Source: Nitrosopumilus sp. BACL13 MAG-121220-bin23 (GTDB lineage Archaea > Thermoproteota > Nitrososphaeria > Nitrososphaerales > Nitrosopumilaceae). Taken from it: DNA of 9,652 bases. The notes below the pieces were generated by a model. That model did no database searches. It was not told the origin of the DNA and saw nothing but the letters and a program-made list of their open reading frames with translations. Made by a program: the position numbers and the translations under genes. Below are positions 1-6,960 of this stretch, piece by piece. The stretch covers positions 1 to 9,652 of the forward strand of contig LIAL01000044.1 in the NCBI GenBank assembly GCA_001437625.1, read 5' to 3'. The first letter of the stretch is position 1. Each line of letters opens with the position of its first letter.

Positions 1-91
1 TTAAGTATATTTTTAATATTTTTAATTAATTGTGGAATTTTATTTTTAGAAAATATATTTGGAAAAACTACTACATATGATATTTCATCCA

Positions 92-104
92 TCTTTTTTA
101 TTTT
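92..104 (+). terminator. T-rich tract, possible terminator of an upstream gene
   Basis: Bases 94-99 are six T in a row, followed by A and four more T. Archaeal RNA polymerase commonly stops at oligo-T tracts without a hairpin, so this could end a transcript entering from the left. No coding region is visible in bases 1-138, so the upstream gene is outside the window. The tract could equally be ordinary AT-rich spacer. Confidence 0.2.
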
Positions 105-106
105 CT

Positions 107-125
107 CTTATACTTGTTTATAATT
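107..125 (+). promoter_or_regulatory. Candidate TATA boxes of the cysH-sat operon
   Basis: Two overlapping TATA-like boxes are present: TTATAC at 108-113 and TTATAA at 118-123. With the usual archaeal distance of about 26-27 bases, the first predicts a transcript starting near 137, which fits a nearly leaderless TTG start at 139. The second predicts a start near 147, which would exclude that TTG and favour the in-frame GTG at 178. The sequence alone does not decide between them. Confidence 0.4.
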
Positions 126-138
126 TAGCATAAATTTT

Positions 139-894
139 TTGGGCAATCAATATAAAAGAAATATTTTAAATGAATATGTGACAAAATTTACGCAAGAACA
201 GGTTGATGATCTTAATTCTAGAATTAAAACTACTCAAGATGCTTTACAATGGGTATCTAATAATTTACATCCTAAAGTTGCTAAAGCATCAAGTTTTGGA
301 GCTGAAGATGCAGTCGTAATGGATATTATGTTAAAAATTAATCCTAATTTTCGATTTTTTAGTCTTGATACTGGAAGACTTCCACAAGAAACTTATGATA
401 TTATGGATATTGTTAGAAAAAAATATAACATTTCAATTGAAGTACTATTTCCTGATACCACAGAAGTAGAAGAAATGGTAAAAGAAAAAGGAATGAATCT
501 TTTCTATGAGAGTGTTGATAATAGAAAACTCTGTTGTAAAATTCGTAAAGTTCATCCAATGAATAAAATATTGAGTACTTTGGATGGTTGGATTACAGGA
601 TTAAGACGTGACCAGACAAAAAATCGTGAAGATATTACAATGTTTCAATTAGATCATGGTCATGGTGGAATTTTAAAAATTAATCCAATAGTTGATTGGA
701 CTTGGGATCAAATTCAAGAATATATAAAAAATAATAATTTACCGTACAACAGTCTTCTTGACAAAGGTTTTCCAAGTATTGGATGTGAACCTTGTACTAG
801 AGCAATAAAACCTGATGAAGATATTCGTGCGGGTAGATGGTGGTGGGAACAAGATGGTAACAAAGAATGTGGACTTCATATAGACCGCAAATAA
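139..894 (+). CDS. cysH: Assimilatory APS reductase, Fe-S type (PAPS reductase family)
   Basis: Reduces adenylyl sulfate (possibly PAPS) to sulfite in the cytoplasm, the second step of sulfate assimilation. The 251-residue protein has the PP-loop SSFGAEDAVV at 51-60, the substrate-binding LDTGRLPQETY around 76-86, GLRRDQTKNRED around 154-165 and the C-terminal ECGLH motif with catalytic Cys244. It also carries the cysteine pairs Cys132-Cys133 and Cys216-x-x-Cys219. This CC...CxxC pattern binds a [4Fe-4S] cluster in known APS reductases and is absent from E. coli-type PAPS reductases, so APS is the likely substrate; this is inferred. The start is TTG at 139, the first start codon after the in-frame stop at 121-123. 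GTG at 178 is a real alternative (12% shorter N-terminal tail, beginning just before KFTQEQVD). sat follows after 10 bases, surely in the same operon. No APS kinase gene is in the window. Confidence 0.93.
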   Translation: MGNQYKRNILNEYVTKFTQEQVDDLNSRIKTTQDALQWVSNNLHPKVAKASSFGAEDAVVMDIMLKINPNFRFFSLDTGRLPQETYDIMDIVRKKYNISIEVLFPDTTEVEEMVKEKGMNLFYESVDNRKLCCKIRKVHPMNKILSTLDGWITGLRRDQTKNREDITMFQLDHGHGGILKINPIVDWTWDQIQEYIKNNNLPYNSLLDKGFPSIGCEPCTRAIKPDEDIRAGRWWWEQDGNKECGLHIDRK

Positions 895-904
895 CTGCTT
901 AACA

Positions 905-2047
905 ATGTCTGAAAATAATTCAATTAAAGCACATGGTGGAATTTTAATTAACAGAATTACTAAAATTGATTCTACAGGATTATTTTCAATTACAATTACT
1001 GAAGATCTTGCAAATGATGTAGAAAATATTGCTGATGGTATTTTTAGTCCTTTAGAGGGATTTTTGGGGCAACAAGATTTTGAAAGCGTTGTATCTCGTG
1101 GAAGATTAACTAATGATCTAGCATGGACCATTCCAATTGTACTTGATGTGGATAAAGAAACTGCTTCTAAAATGAAAGAAGCTGGAGATGTTCTGTTACA
1201 AAATCCAGATGGTGTTGGAGTTGCAGTGTTACACGTTGATGAAACATTTACTTTTGATAAGGAGAAAACTGCTCAAGGAATTTACAGTACTACTGATTCA
1301 TCACATCCTGGTGTAGGATATACAATGTCAATGAAAGATTTCTTGGTTAGTGGAAAAATTGATTTTATCCAAAGACCAAACGATACTGAAATTAGAAAAA
1401 ATAGGTTAACACCAACTCAAACCCGAGAATCTTTTGCAAAAGCGGGTTGGAAAACAATTTGCGCATTCCAAACAAGAAATCCACCACATGTGGCACATGA
1501 AATGTTACAAAAGACATCCATAACAACTCGTGACGGCGTATTTGTAAATCCTGTAATTGGGAAGAAAAAATCTGGTGATTTTGTAGATGAATTAATTGTA
1601 AAATGTTATGAAACCATGATAAAATTATACTATCCTGAAAATAGATGTCAACTTGGAACATTACATACGCAAATGAAGTATGCTGGTCCAAAGGAAGCAA
1701 TACATCATGCAATTATGAGACAAAATTTTGGTTGTACTCATATCATCATTGGACGTGATCATGCAGGTGTTGGTAAATTCTATGATCCAATGGCAGCACA
1801 AAAAATCTTTGAGGATTATCCAGAATTAGAAATTTCTCCAGTATTTTTTCCACCATTCTTCTATTGTAAAAAATGTCTTACATACACAACTCCAAAGGCA
1901 TGCCCGCACGATAATGATGTAAAAGAGCAAATTAGTGGAACAGCACTTAGAGAAATGATTCAAAATGGACAAGCACCATCTGAATTTATTTTAAGACCTG
2001 AAGTAGCAAAGGTAATTTTGAATCATCCAAAACCTTTTGTTGATTAG
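905..2047 (+). CDS. sat: Sulfate adenylyltransferase (ATP sulfurylase)
   Basis: Makes adenylyl sulfate (APS) and pyrophosphate from sulfate and ATP in the cytoplasm, supplying the substrate for the APS reductase encoded just upstream. The 380-residue length matches the single-domain bacterial and archaeal enzyme, with no fused APS kinase domain. Visible family motifs are HGGILINR at 10-17, the nucleotide-binding QTRNPPHVAH at 189-198, GRDHAGVGKFYDP at 283-295 and SGTALRE at 344-350. Cys321, Cys324, Cys333 and His335 form a CxxC...CxH site like the zinc site of ATP sulfurylases from thermophilic bacteria and archaea. The ATG start lies 10 bases after the cysH stop. No ribosome-binding sequence is evident. 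An assimilatory role is inferred from the partner CysH; the family also occurs in dissimilatory sulfur metabolism, for which nothing here argues. Confidence 0.96.
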   Translation: MSENNSIKAHGGILINRITKIDSTGLFSITITEDLANDVENIADGIFSPLEGFLGQQDFESVVSRGRLTNDLAWTIPIVLDVDKETASKMKEAGDVLLQNPDGVGVAVLHVDETFTFDKEKTAQGIYSTTDSSHPGVGYTMSMKDFLVSGKIDFIQRPNDTEIRKNRLTPTQTRESFAKAGWKTICAFQTRNPPHVAHEMLQKTSITTRDGVFVNPVIGKKKSGDFVDELIVKCYETMIKLYYPENRCQLGTLHTQMKYAGPKEAIHHAIMRQNFGCTHIIIGRDHAGVGKFYDPMAAQKIFEDYPELEISPVFFPPFFYCKKCLTYTTPKACPHDNDVKEQISGTALREMIQNGQAPSEFILRPEVAKVILNHPKPFVD

Positions 2048-2057
2048 ATATTTATTC
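2048..2057 (+). promoter_or_regulatory. Candidate TATA box of the secreted-protein gene
   Basis: The A/T box ATATTTATTC begins immediately after the sat stop codon. Its centre (about 2052) is 26 bases before the ATG at 2078, so a transcript from it would be leaderless. The gene may therefore have its own promoter rather than depending on the cysH-sat operon. Confidence 0.35.
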
Positions 2058-2077
2058 AAACAAATTTAGATTAGCTC

Positions 2078-2743
2078 ATGAAGTATCTAATTCTAATAAT
2101 TATATTTCTTGGATTCATAATTACTCCTACATTTGCTCAAGAAGTAAACCCTTCTTTAATTATTGAAAATATAGAAATTCCTGCAGAAAAATTTAACACG
2201 GTATTACGTAATGCACCAATAATTCCACTAGATAATATTCACAGTGTAAGCTGGCAAATTACTATTGATAATAATTTACTTTATGCAAATCCAAATGGTA
2301 ATGCCGTTTTTAGAGTATATGATAAACTGGATAATAGTGAATTTATTGAAGTTGGTATGGGTCCAAAACCTGACAATAAATTTTGGGTTGCGGTACAAAC
2401 TCCTGATGAGGGATACATTGTTGTTCATAGTGATTTAGATAGAGGATGGTATCCTCAAGCAAAATCTATTGTATCATTTACTGATAGAGCAGGATTAACT
2501 GTAAATAATGGAGCAAGAATAGTTGTAACAAATTTAGACATTGGACAATTTGAAATTGAGTCGTATTCAGTTTATGGAATGCAAGGAAGTACTGATCCAC
2601 CTGCAATAAATTCTGGAGTTATGATTATAGACATATTGTCTGGTGATCCTGGAAAAAATATGTTTGCATTTTTCCCATTTTATGTTGCAGCAGGGATTGG
2701 ACTTTTAGGCGCAACATTATATTTTACTAAGAAACGTTCTTAG
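2078..2743 (+). CDS. Secreted, C-terminally membrane-anchored protein of unknown function
   Basis: I do not recognise a characterised family. The 221-residue protein starts with a classical signal peptide: Lys2, a hydrophobic core at 4-16, and a likely cleavage after TPTFA (Ala20/Gln21). The middle (about 21-190) looks like a beta-rich extracytoplasmic domain with many alternating hydrophobic and polar stretches, few charges and no cysteine. A transmembrane helix at about 195-215 is followed by the basic tail KKRS, so the bulk should face outside with the C-terminus inside. Together this suggests a cell-surface protein on the pseudoperiplasmic side. Similar signal-peptide plus C-terminal anchor proteins are common in Thaumarchaeota. 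ATG at 2078 is 30 bases after sat and the signal peptide confirms the start. Its last 17 bases overlap the end of nth on the other strand. A sulfur-related role is possible from position only. Confidence 0.85.
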   Translation: MKYLILIIIFLGFIITPTFAQEVNPSLIIENIEIPAEKFNTVLRNAPIIPLDNIHSVSWQITIDNNLLYANPNGNAVFRVYDKLDNSEFIEVGMGPKPDNKFWVAVQTPDEGYIVVHSDLDRGWYPQAKSIVSFTDRAGLTVNNGARIVVTNLDIGQFEIESYSVYGMQGSTDPPAINSGVMIIDILSGDPGKNMFAFFPFYVAAGIGLLGATLYFTKKRS

Positions 2744-3377
2744 TTTTATAATATTTACAACTTTTTTTAATTTTACAAACATCACACATTGGAGAAATAG
2801 GCTTACAAATATTTTGACCGTACATTACAAATGTATCATTTATGTCAATCCAATATTTTTTATCTATTTTTTTCATTAACTCTTGTTCTGTCTCTTCGGG
2901 ATTTTTTGTATTCACTAAACCTAATCTATTTGAAATTCTATGAACATGAATATCCACTGGGATAGCTGGTTTTTCAAATGCATACACTAAAACACAATTA
3001 GCAGTTTTTCTTCCAACACCTGGTAATTGTACTAGCGTATCTAGATCTTCTGGAACTTTATCTTTATATTTTTCATGAATTATTTTTGCAACTTCTATAA
3101 TTCTTTTAGATTTAACATGAAAAAACCCAATTGATCTAATTATTTTTTCTACATCTTTTATTTTTGCATTTGATAAATCTTCAGGATTTTTATATTTTAA
3201 AAATAATGCTTTTACTGCTTTTGTAGTTGTTTCATCTTTAGTTCTTGCAGAAAGTATAGTTCCAATTAAAATACTAAATGGACCTGTTTCTGCATTATGT
3301 AGATCTCTTAATGCTGTAATTCTTGGTGGTTTTACAGCATTCATGGTATTTGTCATACCCGTAAGAATTCTTTTCAT
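2727..3377 (-). CDS. nth: Endonuclease III (DNA glycosylase / AP lyase)
   Basis: Base-excision repair enzyme that removes oxidised pyrimidines and cleaves at abasic sites. From the ATG at 3377 it has 216 residues, close to the 211 of E. coli Nth. The helix-hairpin-helix LPGVGRKTAN carries the catalytic Lys (residue 124 from this start), and the VDIHVHR motif holds the catalytic Asp (142). The C-terminus has the [4Fe-4S] cluster motif Cys-x6-Cys-x2-Cys-x5-Cys in exact spacing. An in-frame GTG at 3398 would add seven residues (223 aa). I prefer ATG 3377 because a TTATAA at 3404-3409 predicts transcription starting near 3380, which excludes the GTG. The gene diverges from the phosphomevalonate dehydratase pair and ends inside the 3' end of the surface-protein gene. 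Confidence 0.94.
   Translation of the reverse strand: MKRILTGMTNTMNAVKPPRITALRDLHNAETGPFSILIGTILSARTKDETTTKAVKALFLKYKNPEDLSNAKIKDVEKIIRSIGFFHVKSKRIIEVAKIIHEKYKDKVPEDLDTLVQLPGVGRKTANCVLVYAFEKPAIPVDIHVHRISNRLGLVNTKNPEETEQELMKKIDKKYWIDINDTFVMYGQNICKPISPMCDVCKIKKSCKYYKTKNVS
2762..2774 (+). terminator. T-rich tract after the surface-protein gene
   Basis: Seven T (2762-2768), AA, then four T lie 18 bases after the stop of the surface-protein gene, inside the 3' end of nth on the opposite strand. Oligo-T of this length is a typical archaeal stop signal. On the minus strand the same bases encode lysines of Nth, so the T-richness is partly explained by coding. Confidence 0.25.
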
Positions 3378-3401
3378 TTTCAATTGAAATTTACGCACAA
3401 G

Positions 3402-3409
3402 TATTATAA
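3402..3409. promoter_or_regulatory. Palindromic TATA box between nth and the phosphomevalonate dehydratase genes
   Basis: The box TATTATAA contains the self-complementary hexamer TTATAA at 3404-3409. Its centre is 25.5 bases before the TTG start at 3432 on the plus strand and 29.5 bases before the ATG at 3377 on the minus strand. With the usual archaeal spacing, transcripts in both directions would be leaderless or have a leader of about three bases. It may be one shared core promoter, with direction set by flanking TFB-binding bases. Confidence 0.45.
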
Positions 3410-3431
3410 CTGTAATAATGATAATTGACCA

Positions 3432-4586
3432 TTGGAATTAACTAGAGATGAAGAATCTGCACTAAAAGGCGAACAAGGAGAAACTATGCAAATGGCATAT
3501 AGAATTTTGGTTGCAACTGGTGAAGCAACTGATGCTGAAAAATTAATTCCTATTGAATGGGCTCATCTTTCTGGTGTAAATTATAATACAATCGGTGATG
3601 CTGGAGAAGAACTTCTATCTAGCGTTAGTAAAGATGCTCGTGTTATAGTAAAAACAACTTTGAATCCAATGGGGTTTGATATTGATAATGTATCTAATTA
3701 CAAATTAGATGAAAATTTTATTTCAAAGCAATTATCCATTAAAAATTCATATGAAACAATGGGGGTTATTCCATCCTTTTCTTGTATTCCTTATGAAATT
3801 TTTGATATTCCTAAAAATGGAACACAAGTTGCATTTGCAGAAAGTAATGCTGCTATCCATGCAAATTCATATGATAATTTAAAAACAAACAAAGAAAGTG
3901 CATTTAGTGCACTAGCTAGTGCTATTGTTGGTAAAAGCCCTTATTCTTCATTAAGAAAAGAAGATACCCCAAATATTACAATACGAATGAAAGTTAAAAA
4001 TCCAAATGAATTAACATATGGGATGTTAGGATTTTATGCTGGAAAATTAGGTGATACATCTGTAAATATTTCTGGTCTTGGTGAAATGGATCAAAGACAA
4101 TCTAAAGCAATGTGTGGTGGAATGGGAACATCTGGAACTTGTGCTAAATTTATTTTTGGTGAAGGTGACTCAAATATTGAAAAAATAGATTTTGATGAAA
4201 AAGAAATGCAAAATGTTCATGATGAACTCAACACTGCAGAAAAAGGCGATTTAATTACACTGGGTAGTCCTCAACTAGGTTTAGATGAAATTTCTGATCT
4301 TACTGCTAAACTAAAAGGTCGTTCTTTCCAAAAAAGATGCATGGTTTTCTTGCCTCGAACTGTAAAGGAACAGGCACAAAAAATTGGTTACATAACAGAA
4401 CTTGAGCGTGCTGGATGTGAAATTCTTGCTGATTGTTGTACATGTCTAACTCCATTGATATCTAAAGATGATGTTGATGCAGTTACTACTAATAGTATCA
4501 AAGGTGCATTTTATCTTAAAAATTCTAATGGTGTGGATGTTAATTTAAAATCATTAAAACAAATTGTCGAGGATGAAACAAGATGA
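3432..4586 (+). CDS. Phosphomevalonate dehydratase large subunit (aconitase X catalytic domain, DUF521)
   Basis: Large subunit of the Fe-S dehydratase that converts (R)-5-phosphomevalonate to trans-anhydromevalonate 5-phosphate in the archaeal mevalonate pathway, feeding isoprenoid lipid synthesis. The 384-residue protein shows the AcnX/DUF521 pattern throughout: N-terminal MELTRDEE, AHLSGVNY at 44-51, SCIPYE with Cys118, the segment FAESNAAIHANS at 135-146 followed by KTNKES, GGMGTSGTC with Cys228 and Cys237 around 228-237, and DCCTCLTPL with Cys335, Cys336 and Cys338. Some of these cysteines should hold the cluster. The TTG start is chosen because homologues begin with the same LT-x-EE segment and because a TATA box lies 26 bases upstream. 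The gene overlaps the small-subunit gene by four bases (ATGA). AcnX relatives also include hydroxyproline dehydratases, but the separate small subunit and archaeal context favour phosphomevalonate dehydratase. Older annotations may call it aconitase or hypothetical. Confidence 0.9.
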   Translation: MELTRDEESALKGEQGETMQMAYRILVATGEATDAEKLIPIEWAHLSGVNYNTIGDAGEELLSSVSKDARVIVKTTLNPMGFDIDNVSNYKLDENFISKQLSIKNSYETMGVIPSFSCIPYEIFDIPKNGTQVAFAESNAAIHANSYDNLKTNKESAFSALASAIVGKSPYSSLRKEDTPNITIRMKVKNPNELTYGMLGFYAGKLGDTSVNISGLGEMDQRQSKAMCGGMGTSGTCAKFIFGEGDSNIEKIDFDEKEMQNVHDELNTAEKGDLITLGSPQLGLDEISDLTAKLKGRSFQKRCMVFLPRTVKEQAQKIGYITELERAGCEILADCCTCLTPLISKDDVDAVTTNSIKGAFYLKNSNGVDVNLKSLKQIVEDETR

Positions 4587-4972
4587 ATAAAATTTTAGTT
4601 TCAGGAAAGGTAGAAGGTATTGTTTTAAAATCAAATGATCCAATTAATTTTTTGGGAACAGTTGATAAAAAAACTGGAATTATTAGTGATAAAAAACACC
4701 CTCTTTTTGAAAAAGCAATTAAAGATACCATTCTTGTATTTCCATCAGGTGTTGGCAGTAGTGTAGGTGCATATACTATCTATTCTATAAAATCAAATAA
4801 TGCTGCACCACTTGCAATGATTTGTAAAAAAGCAGATCTTACAGTTGCTACTGGATGTGCATTAGCTAATATTCCATTAATTACTATTAGTGATGAAGAA
4901 TTCCTATCAATTAAAAATGGAATTAAAATGTCACTTGATACTGATTCATCTACTCTATCTGTTCATCAATAA
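4583..4972 (+). CDS. Phosphomevalonate dehydratase small subunit (aconitase X swivel domain, DUF126)
   Basis: Partner of the preceding large subunit; the two form the active phosphomevalonate dehydratase. The 129-residue length is usual for the stand-alone DUF126 swivel domain. The diagnostic stretch is FPSGVGSSVGAYTIYSIK at about 53-70, whose serine-rich loop contributes to the active site in AcnX enzymes, then NNAAPLAMICKKAD at about 77-90 and ATGCALANIPLI at about 94-105. The ATG overlaps the large-subunit stop (ATGA), pointing to translational coupling and equal expression. In fused AcnX proteins this domain is joined to the large one in a single chain; here they are separate, the normal archaeal arrangement. 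Its last 23 bases overlap the end of the minus-strand NFACT gene. Confidence 0.9.
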   Translation: MNKILVSGKVEGIVLKSNDPINFLGTVDKKTGIISDKKHPLFEKAIKDTILVFPSGVGSSVGAYTIYSIKSNNAAPLAMICKKADLTVATGCALANIPLITISDEEFLSIKNGIKMSLDTDSSTLSVHQ

Positions 4973-6899
4973 TACTCTGTTTTTCTAAATCTCCCATACT
5001 AACTTGTTTAATTTGACTTTTACCTGGAGGTAATGCGCGAACGAATTCATCAATATTGAATTTTTTTGTAATGTCTTCAAATATTTTTAAAAATTCTAGT
5101 CTTACTTTTTTTGCACATTCGGCCATTTCTCCTCCTCCTGGTTCAACTATTGCATAGCATATTGAATTTTTTTTAATTGGTTCTGGAGGACCACATGTTA
5201 AAACATAATTCTTATCTTCATCTATCATGATTCCAACTGCTAATTTTAGAGTCTCTGATTTGATAAAATTTCGTGTTCCTTCTATTGTAAATGATCCTTT
5301 AGGTAAGAATTCTCCACTTGGAGCTGATTTTTTTACTTGTTCTGGATGTACCCAGTAGGCACTAACTCCATACAATCCCTCTCTCCATGCTCTACTAAAA
5401 CAAACAGTTGCATGAGCAACTTCATTCATTGTTGAATCTGGTGCATTTTCTGCATCTTTTATAATTAAAAAAGGTGAACCAAAAATATCCCCGTGAAACA
5501 CTTTATCATTTTTATCTAAATGTTTTCTAATTACAGCTGAATTTGATGCTGCATCCCTACCTCCAATTACAAGATATCCGTCAGTAGTCATAAACCATCT
5601 ATATCTTTCATACCAGTTTTTCTTTCTAATTTCTGTAATAACATCTATGTTTCTTTCAGTTTCTGTTTTATTTTGAAATTTTTCTAATTTCTTTTCTGTT
5701 TTTTCTTTAATTGTTAGAATTGAATTGATAGCACCTGATTGTTTTTTTGCATGATTAAATAAAACAGATGCAATTGATTGAAGTGGAGAATCTGTATTTA
5801 TTTTAATTTTTTCATCTTCTACAATAATTATTGAAATTCCTTTTTCATTAATTAATTTTGAATTATTAACTGCTAAAATTTCTTGTGCAGAAATATCTTT
5901 TATTGAAATTATTCCTTTTGAAACCATTTCAAAAAGAGAATTTGCTACATTTGTAATGTTTTTTGATTTTTCTTTTACAGTTTGAATTGCTTTTTCTTGT
6001 TCAGAAATTTGAGTTTCTAAATCTTTAATTTTTTTATCAGATCCACTAGATTGAATTGACTTACCTTTTTCAACTATTTTTTTTGTAAAAACTATGTCTA
6101 ATCCATCAATAAAACTACTAACATTTGTTATATCACCTTCTAATTTACCTAATCTTACTGGAAGAACCTCGATTTTTTCATTTTCAATTATTATTGGATC
6201 GTGATTTCCAGATACTACATCTGAAACTATTTTTTTTGTTGTTTCATAAATTTTGGTTATTTCTTCTGATGTCAACAAATTTCCAATTTTTTTAGAATCA
6301 ACATTTGCAATTTGAAATACAGATTCAACATATTTTTTTGGTAAACCTAAAGTTCTCCCAAACCATTTTGCAGAAATTAAATCTGTAGTTTTTAATTCAT
6401 CAAAATTTGATTCTGTTATGTTAAAAACATCTAAATTATTTTCTGGTGGTTCTGCATAATCTAACCCAACACTAAGTTTTCTATGTCTAACTTCTATTGA
6501 ATGCTGTAGTGCTAAAATTTTCATATCCTTGTTACAAAGCAAAATATTTCCATCTCCAAAAAATTCCCCTACTAGAATGAATTCTTTTCCAAATCCTTCA
6601 AAAACAAAATATGCAATTCTTTCTGCACCTATCTGTTCAATTTTTCTTAATTTTAATCTTAACAGATCACTTCTTAATCTTTTGAGTAATCTATTTGGTT
6701 CCATTTGATCAATCTTTACTTTGGTTAACCAAACACCAGATGTTGATATCATCATAAACAGATCACTTTTTTCAGTATGATGAAGTTTGAAGAGAATACT
6801 ATCCTTGTTGATACCATAAATATTGCTGATATAGTAATCTTGAACTTGTTCAGAAATCTGATTTACTAAATATCTTAATTCAATTCCAGCCAATGCCAT
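4950..6899 (-). CDS. rqcH: NFACT-family ribosome quality control protein (RqcH / Rqc2 / NEMF homologue)
   Basis: Homologue of Rqc2/NEMF and bacterial RqcH, which bind split large ribosomal subunits carrying a stalled peptidyl-tRNA and, in studied cases, add C-terminal tails. The 649 residues follow the family order: NFACT-N at about 1-140, a helix-hairpin-helix-like middle domain around 150-260, a Lys/Glu-rich coiled coil with two arms around 285-320 and 395-425, and NFACT-R (DUF814) at about 425-530 with NWYERYRWF, GYLVIGGRDAASN, HGDIFGSPF and HATVCFSRAW. The positions matching the Asp and Asp-Arg needed for tailing in yeast and human proteins read as Glu7 and Glu93-Arg94 here (my alignment by eye). 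ATG at 6899 is supported by a TATA-like box 26 bases upstream. The gene converges on the phosphomevalonate dehydratase genes and diverges from the EMC6-like gene. Older names are fibronectin-binding protein or DUF814 protein, and the symbol is given by homology. Confidence 0.92.
   Translation of the reverse strand: MALAGIELRYLVNQISEQVQDYYISNIYGINKDSILFKLHHTEKSDLFMMISTSGVWLTKVKIDQMEPNRLLKRLRSDLLRLKLRKIEQIGAERIAYFVFEGFGKEFILVGEFFGDGNILLCNKDMKILALQHSIEVRHRKLSVGLDYAEPPENNLDVFNITESNFDELKTTDLISAKWFGRTLGLPKKYVESVFQIANVDSKKIGNLLTSEEITKIYETTKKIVSDVVSGNHDPIIIENEKIEVLPVRLGKLEGDITNVSSFIDGLDIVFTKKIVEKGKSIQSSGSDKKIKDLETQISEQEKAIQTVKEKSKNITNVANSLFEMVSKGIISIKDISAQEILAVNNSKLINEKGISIIIVEDEKIKINTDSPLQSIASVLFNHAKKQSGAINSILTIKEKTEKKLEKFQNKTETERNIDVITEIRKKNWYERYRWFMTTDGYLVIGGRDAASNSAVIRKHLDKNDKVFHGDIFGSPFLIIKDAENAPDSTMNEVAHATVCFSRAWREGLYGVSAYWVHPEQVKKSAPSGEFLPKGSFTIEGTRNFIKSETLKLAVGIMIDEDKNYVLTCGPPEPIKKNSICYAIVEPGGGEMAECAKKVRLEFLKIFEDITKKFNIDEFVRALPPGKSQIKQVSMGDLEKQSIIDEQIE
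4980..4986 (+). terminator. T-rich tract after the phosphomevalonate dehydratase genes
   Basis: Five T, C and T begin seven bases after the stop of the small-subunit gene. This may end the dehydratase transcript inside the 3' end of the NFACT gene. The tract is short and also codes for Glu-Lys on the other strand, so support is weak. Confidence 0.2.
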
Positions 6900-6920
6900 A
6901 ATTATCGTATTTAATCTCTA

Positions 6921-6929
6921 AAATTATAC
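6921..6929 (-). promoter_or_regulatory. Candidate TATA box of the NFACT gene
   Basis: On the minus strand these bases read GTATAATTT. The centre of TATAAT is 26.5 bases before the A of the ATG at 6899, the distance expected if the transcript begins at or just before the start codon. It supports both the chosen start and leaderless translation. Confidence 0.5.
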
Positions 6930-6960
6930 CCTTGTTATCTAGTCTTAAATTTGACCAAAG

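Noticed and set aside
1..138. Possible end of a gene entering from the left
   Set aside because: Stops occur in short order in the frames I checked, and the region looks like AT-rich spacer with promoter elements.
661..947. Sixteen-base direct repeat CATGGTGGAATTTTAA in cysH (661-676) and sat (932-947)
   Set aside because: Both copies encode His-Gly-Gly-Ile-Leu. In sat this is a conserved family motif, so the match is best explained by coding plus biased codon use.
739..1131. Open frame on the minus strand across the cysH-sat junction
   Set aside because: It is antisense to two well-supported enzymes, has no recognisable motif and has a low-complexity composition typical of a shadow frame.
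1392..1712. Open frame on the minus strand inside sat
   Set aside because: It lies fully within the conserved ATP-binding part of sat, and its sequence is the reverse reading of conserved codons.
4540..4731. Minus-strand open frame across the dehydratase subunit junction
   Set aside because: It is antisense to both conserved subunits and has no promoter or family features.
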